A DNA stretch of 64,000 nt. It comes from Runella salmonicolor (GTDB taxonomy: Bacteria; Bacteroidota; Bacteroidia; Cytophagales; Spirosomataceae). The DNA lies in contig NZ_JAMZEL010000008.1 of the NCBI RefSeq assembly GCF_024158025.1, forward strand, positions 62,001 through 126,000. The letters are read 5' to 3'. Each line of letters opens with the position of its first letter. The first letter of the stretch is position 1. The position numbers and the translations under genes were made by a program. The notes beneath the pieces are model-generated. The model made no database searches, was not told the DNA's origin, and was given only the letters and a program-made list of their open reading frames with translations. Below, piece after piece: positions 58,640 to 64,000 of the stretch.

Positions 58640-59530
58640 ATGGACGACATTTTTAGAAATATTGTAGGAAGTGAAAAAAACAGAAGACAATTTGCTGACA
58701 AAGTAAACTCAACAAAATATGACTTAGATGAGTTGCTTTCTGAATTTATGGGAATTTCAATGAAGTTTTACGAAAAGGGGACTTCAAGTGAAGAACAAGC
58801 CAAATTTCCTAAAAAAGAAATCACGTTGGAAAAAGATGGTCAAGTAGTGACAGTTCCAATTGCCCTTAATGTTTATGAAGACTTAATAACAATCATAAAC
58901 ACAATGTATCCTTCATTGATTGCACCATTCCACCATTACAATAACTACATAGAATATTATTTAAAAGACTTTTTATGGGATGACATAAAGTATTCAATTA
59001 GAGAAGACGAACCTAGAGACTCGAACACTCTTAGACGAACTAAATATCAAATTGAAATCCAAGCAATGTTAATGTCATTAAAAGCTGGATTAGACAGATT
59101 TATAATCCTATTTTCATATTACTTCAAAGGGATTTCTCCTTATACAACATTTGGACGATACAAGGAAGACAAAGACAAGTATGAAGGCTTTATGTTTACG
59201 GTTGCAGCTAATAAGGACACGGACGAATTAATGAACTTCATTTACGATAATTATTTTGATTGGATTAAAATAGCCGTTGCACCAAGAGACACAATAACCC
59301 ATTATAATGACTTAGGAATTTATTACGAGTTCAATTCGGAAATTCAAGGCGACATTCCAGTTCATTTCAATGAACGACTAATCAAAGAAAAAGGCAAGGA
59401 AAATACTCCTGTCTACATCTATAAACACGACAGCATAAAAGAGTTTACAGAGAGTTGGAAAGTTTTCATCCACAAAGTATTTACGGCACTGATTAAGAAA
59501 GAACTTATCACATATTCTCCTAAGTTTTAA
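58640..59530 (+). CDS. HEPN-like hypothetical protein (cassette 2)
   Basis: 296 residues, helical, AT-rich. A motif RDTITHYNDL around residue 220 gives the Rx4H signature of HEPN RNase domains, following a helical region (RFIILFSYYFKGISPYTTFG). HEPN nucleases often cut RNA as toxin or anti-phage effector; here no antitoxin partner is in the same cassette. Family assignment is by motif only. Starts 30 bp after the cassette core. Confidence 0.62.
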   Translation: MDDIFRNIVGSEKNRRQFADKVNSTKYDLDELLSEFMGISMKFYEKGTSSEEQAKFPKKEITLEKDGQVVTVPIALNVYEDLITIINTMYPSLIAPFHHYNNYIEYYLKDFLWDDIKYSIREDEPRDSNTLRRTKYQIEIQAMLMSLKAGLDRFIILFSYYFKGISPYTTFGRYKEDKDKYEGFMFTVAANKDTDELMNFIYDNYFDWIKIAVAPRDTITHYNDLGIYYEFNSEIQGDIPVHFNERLIKEKGKENTPVYIYKHDSIKEFTESWKVFIHKVFTALIKKELITYSPKF

Positions 59531-59563
59531 ATGACAAACGGACATAAAACTAAAATAAGCCCA

Positions 59564-59695
59564 GCAGGTAACACGGGTTTTGCGTCAGGCGGGGTGACGT
59601 GCAACCTTTAGGTTTTGTGCATCTAATGAGATTTAGTAATAACTTGGGCATTTGTGCTTGGAAACCCGCCCGTCGCAAAGCCCTATCCGTTAGCG
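59564..59695 (+). repeat. attC-like site 2
   Basis: Opens GCAGGTAAC, complementary to its cassette's start GTTACTTGC (58610) with one wobble. Stem GGGTTTTGCGTCAGGCGGG (59575-59593) pairs with CCCGCCCGTCGCAAAGCCC (59665-59683), 16 of 19. Closes with GTTAGCG. Confidence 0.75.
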
Positions 59696-59768
59696 GTAAC
59701 CTTTTGACGAGCGTGCAGACTTGAAACACTAGTGCTAATAACAACAGACAAAATATATTCACAAAAGA

Positions 59769-60704
59769 ATGGGGACACTTATACTATCATATCCACCACC
59801 GAGAAATTGGCAAGACTTTGAGCAACTGACTAAAGATGTAGCAAAGTATCGTCTTGCAGGAGATTTTGAAAATTATGGCAGACAAGGACAAACGCAAGAC
59901 GGTGTTGATGTTTACGGTTGGGATAAAGACGACCTTAATACGGGCATACAGTGTAAGCACAAGGGGCATACTCCAAGCACAACAAAAAAAATTGTCACTA
60001 CAGTTACCACAAATACTATTGATGCAGAGGTTTTACTTGCTGACAGTTTTACGCCAAAACTTGACCGCTTCATTATTGCGACAACAACTTTTAGAGATGT
60101 AGATATACAAACACATCTAAACGAATTTAACAACATCAGAAAAGGGAATGGACTTGCGAAAATTGAAATTTGGTTTTGGGAAGCATTTGAGGAGGAGATT
60201 AACAAACACTCCGAGTTAGCGTATTTCTACTATGACGAAATTCTCAAAAATTTTAAGGAGTATGACAAAGACATTCACATACTTGCTTTACTTAAAAATT
60301 CATTGAGCAGACCTGCATTTAATACCACATTTCACTCGGAGAATAATTGCAGTGATTTCCTAAAAGCTATCTCTGACACGCAAAGAGCGTTTAATACTGG
60401 TAGACTATACGACCGTGATGGCAACCTGCTTACATCAGCTTACCCAGCAAAATCACTAAGCAAGCAGGAAGACCGAGACGAAGTTTCCACTATTGAAAAG
60501 TTGCTTCAGAAAATTAGAAACTTTACAACAAAAAATTTGAGCGAAGGAAATATTGAGCAACGGGACAACTTTCTATACTTTCCTGATGACTTTCAAAATA
60601 AAATAAGCGAAACCTTAAACAAAGACAGAAGCCAAATCATAGACAGTATGAACAAGATTCTAATGAGGCACAGCATTGAAAAAATCCACTCACATTTACG
60701 TTAG
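59769..60704 (+). CDS. Restriction-endonuclease-like (Mrr/PD-(D/E)XK) protein (cassette 3)
   Basis: 311 residues. N-terminal nuclease-like core: NWQDFEQLTKDVAKYRL (conserved Glu), GRQGQTQDGVDVYGWD (Asp of the PD motif) and TGIQCKHKG (QxK catalytic strand), a spacing and QxK variant typical of Mrr-type enzymes. The C-terminal half is helical and may be a sensor. Predicted DNA cleavage activity; target unknown. No methyltransferase partner in the cassette. Confidence 0.75.
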   Translation: MGTLILSYPPPRNWQDFEQLTKDVAKYRLAGDFENYGRQGQTQDGVDVYGWDKDDLNTGIQCKHKGHTPSTTKKIVTTVTTNTIDAEVLLADSFTPKLDRFIIATTTFRDVDIQTHLNEFNNIRKGNGLAKIEIWFWEAFEEEINKHSELAYFYYDEILKNFKEYDKDIHILALLKNSLSRPAFNTTFHSENNCSDFLKAISDTQRAFNTGRLYDRDGNLLTSAYPAKSLSKQEDRDEVSTIEKLLQKIRNFTTKNLSEGNIEQRDNFLYFPDDFQNKISETLNKDRSQIIDSMNKILMRHSIEKIHSHLR

Positions 60705-60743
60705 TAAACTTCAAGGTTACCGACCTCGAATGGACAGTAAGAG

Positions 60744-60878
60744 TACCGCTAACACGGGTTTTGCATCAGGCGGGCTGACGTGCAAACTTGGAGCTTTGTG
60801 CTTCTATTCAAGTTCAGTGCTGGTTGACAGTTTTCTTGTCCGAAACCCGCCCGAACGCAAAGCCCGAAACCGTTAGTG
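60744..60878 (+). repeat. attC-like site 3
   Basis: Opens TACCGCTAAC, perfectly complementary to its cassette's start GTTAGCGGTA (59689). Stem GGGTTTTGCATCAGGCGGG (60756-60774) pairs with 60846-60865, which is one base longer, leaving an extrahelical base as in real attC sites. Closes with GTTAGTG. Confidence 0.78.
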
Positions 60879-60901
60879 GTAATTACTAGACTGCAAAAGA
60901 C

Positions 60902-61762
60902 ATGAACTTTAAGGATGAATTTACGGAACTGTTTGAGAAGTTAAAGGATTACAACTCTCATCCTACTGAAAATCTCAGTGAAACTTTTTTATGTGTTGTT
61001 AAGGCTGCTTTCGCAAAATGTATTGAATACAATTATTTCATTCAAAGCCACAATTCTGTTGAAAATTCATTTTTTCATACTCCATTTTTAAGAGGAATTT
61101 GTGAGGACTTAATAGTTCTCAAGTATCTCAGAAAATACTTTTCATCTGATAAAGATGAGCTATTGCAGGTCTATATGCAATATCTGCTTAAGACCTCAAT
61201 CGAAGTACAAACAGCATATTTTGGTCAGGTCGCTCCAGACCAGATTTCTCCTAAAAAGGAAAAAATAAGGGAAGAAATTGTTGAGTTAGAAGATAGATTA
61301 AAAGCGACAATGCAAAAAAATGGGCTAAACAAAGAGAGAATTTTTCCAAGTGTAGAACATATGGCCATTGACGGAAAATTAAAGCAGCTTTACGACTTCT
61401 TTTACCATGCAACATCAAGAATGGTGCATTTTAGTCCAAACATTTTATTGCGAATGGGATGGTACCACACAGACAAAGAGGGCAAATGGGGACCAACTAT
61501 CTTTTCCTCTACCAATTTTCATAAGTATTATGAACAGTTTAATAAGTTTTATGCTGCGTTATTATTCGTGGAGTTTTCTAAAACATTTAAAACAGAATTG
61601 AATTTGGATGCTTCATTTATGAGTATTGTTAAGAAAATAAAGAAATCCTTTTCAGAAGAGAATTTTTATCCTGAACTGGTGACATTTGAAGAGTTGAATA
61701 TCAAAAGACCTAGCGACTTTTTTAGGGTTTTGAAAAAGGTAATTAGAGAACATGAAAAGTAA
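60902..61762 (+). CDS. DUF5677-like protein (cassette 4)
   Basis: 286 residues, all-helical in appearance. FLRGICEDLIVLKYLRKYF and DFFYHATSRMVHFSPNILLR recall DUF5677, a family seen in defence islands; no strict HEPN RxxxxH is present. Stop is 1 bp before the attC-like site, and start 30 bp after the core, the compact layout of integron cassettes. Function unknown. Confidence 0.62.
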   Translation: MNFKDEFTELFEKLKDYNSHPTENLSETFLCVVKAAFAKCIEYNYFIQSHNSVENSFFHTPFLRGICEDLIVLKYLRKYFSSDKDELLQVYMQYLLKTSIEVQTAYFGQVAPDQISPKKEKIREEIVELEDRLKATMQKNGLNKERIFPSVEHMAIDGKLKQLYDFFYHATSRMVHFSPNILLRMGWYHTDKEGKWGPTIFSSTNFHKYYEQFNKFYAALLFVEFSKTFKTELNLDASFMSIVKKIKKSFSEENFYPELVTFEELNIKRPSDFFRVLKKVIREHEK

Positions 61763-61763
61763 C

Positions 61764-61900
61764 TACCGCTAAAACGGGTTTTGCGTCAGGCGGGCTAAAG
61801 TGTAAAATTCAATAGGTGGTTTTTCAAATGAACTTTAGTAATAAAACCAGCTTTTGTGCTTCGATTTCCCGCCCGAATGCAAAGCCCCGAAACGTTAGCG
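61764..61900 (+). repeat. attC-like site 4
   Basis: Opens TACCGCTAAA, nearly complementary to its cassette's start GTTAGTGGTA (60872). Stem GGGTTTTGCGTCAGGCGGG (61776-61794) pairs with 61868-61888 with bulges. Closes with GTTAGCG, of which the bases after G belong to the phage flank by the model. Confidence 0.72.
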
Positions 61901-61995
61901 GACATGTTAATCCATTCGTCGCGCTCAGCACGTGTCTGGTCTTGCCACATAAAATGCTCTTCGTGAGCCTGTTCTATTACTTCATCGTAATTCAT
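61795..61995 (-). pseudogene. N-terminal part of split phage ORF, now reading into attC4
   Basis: ATG 61995 starts MNYDEVIEQAHEEHFMWQDQ. After codon 34 (61894) the frame enters attC4 and stops at 61795, giving a chimeric 66-residue ORF. Joined to 57768-57706 it reads on for 20 codons to a stop, a 54-residue protein. No homologue can be checked here. Confidence 0.55.
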
Positions 61996-62051
61996 AAAGG
62001 ATTTGTGTGTTTTTTGAACCCCTCTCCAGGATACGGAGAGGGGCAGGGAGA

Positions 62052-62297
62052 TTAGATGTTTTGACACTGGCGACAATACTGCATCTTACCGCTCTTCACT
62101 CTTTCTTCCACCGAGGCAGCGGATCGGTGGGCAATGGTCATGTCGGGAATGATGAGCAGGGAAAAACTGCCAACGGTGACGGCACTCGAAAAATGCACGC
62201 GATGCACAACGATTGTGCGCTTTTGGTCGTCAATCCAAACGCTGCCCTCGGTCAGCATTCTGATATGCGAGCTGATTTCGGCTTGTAGTTCAGCCAT
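62052..62297 (-). CDS. Small phage protein with CxxC end
   Basis: 81 residues, beta-rich middle (RTIVVHRVHFSSAVTVGSFS) and a C-terminal KMQYCRQCQNI, a half zinc-ribbon-like CxxC. Early-region gene downstream of the primase-helicase. Function unknown. Confidence 0.62.
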   Translation of the reverse strand: MAELQAEISSHIRMLTEGSVWIDDQKRTIVVHRVHFSSAVTVGSFSLLIIPDMTIAHRSAASVEERVKSGKMQYCRQCQNI

Positions 62298-62303
62298 GAT
62301 GTC

Positions 62304-62606
62304 CTAATTTCCTAAAAACATGCCTTTCACTTCCACAGCCTCAATGATAATCAGGTCATCAATGTTGGCACGGCCAATTTTTTGTTGAAATCGGGAAGTA
62401 CCTTCAAAGCGGCTCAATTGCTTGGCCCGATGGTGGTGGATATTGAGCTTTTTAAGCTCGTTATCCAGAATAAGCCAAAAAACTTTAAGCGAATTTGCAT
62501 CTACGAGTTGATGAGAAAATCTGGCTTGAATCATTTCAATGGCCGCTTCCTCAAGCTGATTTTTGGCATAATACCACTTTTCGATTCGGATGAAATACTG
62601 TTTCAT
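62304..62606 (-). CDS. Small hypothetical phage protein
   Basis: 100 residues, helical (YAKNQLEEAAIEMIQARFSH), ending VEVKGMFLGN. The leader carries ATCTAAGC 4 nt before ATG. Between the primase-helicase and the CxxC protein. Family not recognised. Confidence 0.62.
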   Translation of the reverse strand: MKQYFIRIEKWYYAKNQLEEAAIEMIQARFSHQLVDANSLKVFWLILDNELKKLNIHHHRAKQLSRFEGTSRFQQKIGRANIDDLIIIEAVEVKGMFLGN

Positions 62607-62634
62607 TTTGCTTAGATATTTGATGGTTGAAAAT

Positions 62635-64000
62635 TTAAAAATCGGCTTCTAAAGAATCACTGGGAAAATCATCTTTGGGGGAAGCGGGGGCCTTGGTGTC
62701 GGGGGTACGGATGAAAATCATCTCGGCGGTGGTTTGGCGGCGAGTGCCATCTTTTTCTACCACGTCGATGGTGCGCACGATGCGGCCACGCTTGTCGAGT
62801 AGTTCGGCAGGATTGTACTCATAGTGGTTGTATTTGCACCACGCGTTGAGCTTCTTAATGAAGGCGTGCGACGTGACCTTGAGGCGCATTTCGCGGTTAA
62901 AATCCTCCATTGCGGGGATTTTCTGCACATATTCGTTGAGACGCTTGGACTCATGTGCAAAATAGACATCTGCCCAGGAGCGGAAGTTGTCGCCCATGGC
63001 TGAAAGCAGGTTACGTTTGTTGACGTTTTCGACCGGTGGTTGAATCTTACTATCGGTGCTCAGATAGAAAGCCAAGCACTGCGCTAAGAAGTTATGAAAG
63101 CGGTTCCATTCCTCGGAATCCCAATCGTCGAAAATACGGCGGCCAAGCTCAGTCCTGGGCGTGCGTACCTCGCGGTACTGCTCGGTATCTTCGTGGTAGT
63201 AATCCGAGAAAACCACGTAGATTTTCCTACGCTTGGATGATTGGTCGGTGTAGCGGTCGCCAAAGTTGGTGTCAATCCAAAACTTGCCGTATTCCTCGTA
63301 CTTGAGGGTGATGGCCCTTTTGTTTTTCGGGTTAACGGTCAGCGACGAAGTGGCAGGCGTGAAAAGCTTCTGAAAATCCTGATACTCGCTCCAGTCCTCA
63401 AAATGGATGAGGTCTGTGTCTTTGTCAACGTTCTCGAAAATGTGCGGGTTATCGAAAATTTTCTCGTTCCTGCCGTCCAAAGTCACCTCATTGAGCCACC
63501 GATAAAGCGCCTTGGCCAACAGGCCTTTTCCAGCTCCACCGTTGCTTGCTCCTTCCTCACTCATGCGGTAGTCCATGCAGAAAGGCACCCATGTTTTGGT
63601 GCTGTCTTTGTAGCGGTGCAGCATGTAGCCTATCACAAAGATTTTGTTGACAAGGGCGAGTTTCTGGTCGGCGATTTCTTCGGGGAGCAACAAGGCTCCA
63701 TCGAGGCGAAAGCGGTTGTGTTGGCGATACGCCTCGGCCAGTGCGGCATTTTGGTACGAAAGCAAGGTGCTGCGCTCGTGATCGGCGAGGTTATACTTCT
63801 CAACGTAGTCATCTTGGCCTTTTCTGTCGAGTGTCCAGAAGTCCAATCGGTCTTCCATGTCGGAGCGCCAATGCACCTTGGAGGTTTGAATTAAGAACTT
63901 CAAAAAGTCGCATTCGTAGTCCTTAATGTCGATGTCCCATTCGCCCGAATCGGTCTTTTTGGCCTCAAAAAACGGTGGCAACAGCTTTGGTTTTGAGGTT
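62635..64000 (-). CDS. Phage primase-helicase (SF3-like), N-terminus cut by window edge
   Basis: About 455 residues are visible and the frame is open to the edge; the first in-window start (TTG 63981) is probably internal. Walker A SNGGAGKGLLAKAL and a Walker-B-like LIHFEDWSEY lie in an SF3/DUF5906-type helicase core (NPKNKRAITLKYEEYGKFWI). C-terminal extension is charged. It would unwind phage DNA for replication. Confidence 0.8.
   Translation of the reverse strand, partial: TSKPKLLPPFFEAKKTDSGEWDIDIKDYECDFLKFLIQTSKVHWRSDMEDRLDFWTLDRKGQDDYVEKYNLADHERSTLLSYQNAALAEAYRQHNRFRLDGALLLPEEIADQKLALVNKIFVIGYMLHRYKDSTKTWVPFCMDYRMSEEGASNGGAGKGLLAKALYRWLNEVTLDGRNEKIFDNPHIFENVDKDTDLIHFEDWSEYQDFQKLFTPATSSLTVNPKNKRAITLKYEEYGKFWIDTNFGDRYTDQSSKRRKIYVVFSDYYHEDTEQYREVRTPRTELGRRIFDDWDSEEWNRFHNFLAQCLAFYLSTDSKIQPPVENVNKRNLLSAMGDNFRSWADVYFAHESKRLNEYVQKIPAMEDFNREMRLKVTSHAFIKKLNAWCKYNHYEYNPAELLDKRGRIVRTIDVVEKDGTRRQTTAEMIFIRTPDTKAPASPKDDFPSDSLEADF

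Larger units (their letters stand above)
57769..61894 (+). mobile_element. Integron-like gene cassette array without integrase
   Basis: Four same-orientation genes, each followed by a long imperfect palindrome flanked by GTT cores. Units by predicted crossover: 57770-58610, 58611-59689, 59690-60872, 60873-61894. Base composition (AT-rich) and strand differ from the surrounding phage. No IntI or other recombinase is inside. It splits a phage ORF. The layout equals a CALIN-type array, but attC identity needs a covariance-model search. Confidence 0.75.
23150..64000. mobile_element. Prophage integrated at tRNA-Leu(GAG), right end outside window
   Basis: It contains a tyrosine recombinase beside the tRNA, large and probable small terminase, portal, DUF6712 head protein, S49 protease, capsid, tape measure, tail fibre, endolysin, holin-like and primase-helicase genes. 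All core genes are on the minus strand. A tape measure of 1,321 codons with no sheath or baseplate gene recognised suggests a long-tailed siphovirus-like phage (inference). The second att site and the early/repressor region were not seen and presumably lie past 64,000. Confidence 0.93.

Noticed and set aside
60676..60876. Plus-strand ORF across attC-like site 3
   Set aside because: It reads through the palindrome without any family resemblance.
59564..61900. Palindromes read as simple terminators or REP elements
   Set aside because: They are about 130 bp long, lack T-runs, have paired GTT cores and match the 5' ends of their own units, which terminators and REP elements do not explain.

Overview
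The window looks like a chromosome segment of a Bacteroidota bacterium, most likely order Cytophagales (Runella/Spirosoma/Dyadobacter-like). This rests on the protein families present (PafA-type phosphatase, LytTR regulator with membrane segments, SusA-like amylase, DUF4905, NuoL/NuoM) and on promoter boxes of the Bacteroidota TAnnTTTG type. Genus assignment is inference from protein style, not from a search.

Positions 1 to about 23,065 are ordinary chromosome: a DUF72 protein, a zinc-metallopeptidase/MORN fusion, YceI, a MarR regulator with a clear operator, a BamA/TamA-like outer-membrane protein, a lipoprotein hydrolase, the complex I antiporter subunits nuoL and nuoM, a LysM/RlpA-like protein with a DUF4905 partner, an MFS transporter, a VOC protein, a beta-phosphoglucomutase-like HAD enzyme next to an AraC regulator and a GH13 amylase, a TPR protein, a PafA-like phosphatase, a LytTR regulator and ElbB. 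Strong hairpin terminators separate most convergent units.

At 23,066-23,149 lies tRNA-Leu(GAG). Directly behind it are a perfect terminator and a tyrosine recombinase, followed by a prophage that runs past the right edge of the window (about 41 kb seen). Almost all phage genes are on the minus strand, so transcription runs from right to left: primase-helicase (cut by the window edge), tail-fibre and structural genes, S49 protease, scaffold-like protein, capsid, ParB-like and glycosyltransferase-like proteins, methyltransferase, a protein resembling the RarA C-terminal domain, terminase, portal, lysis genes, tail proteins, tape measure and integrase. A few plus-strand genes look like morons. 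A recurrent element (CGTYCTA, 20-22 bp, then a TAnnTTTG-like box) stands in front of six phage genes or operons and looks like a phage-specific promoter class. The holin-like gene ends on a canonical A_AAA_AAG slippery site that would fuse it to a spanin-like ORF with no ATG.

The most unusual part is 57,769-61,894. It holds four AT-rich plus-strand genes, each followed by a long imperfect palindrome of about 130 bp. Each unit begins with GTT plus about six bases, and those bases are complementary to the bases that open its own palindrome, which is the layout of integron gene cassettes with attC sites. No IntI-like integrase is seen. Joining the outer flanks at the predicted G|TT crossover points restores a 54-codon phage ORF that the array splits. 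The cassette products (QueC-like, HEPN-like, Mrr/PD-(D/E)XK-like, DUF5677-like) are of types often found in anti-phage defence. I read this as an integrase-less, integron-like defence cassette array carried inside a prophage. Beside it lies a roughly 390-bp region with ten exact copies of TTTGTATT in both orientations, a possible phage origin or operator array.
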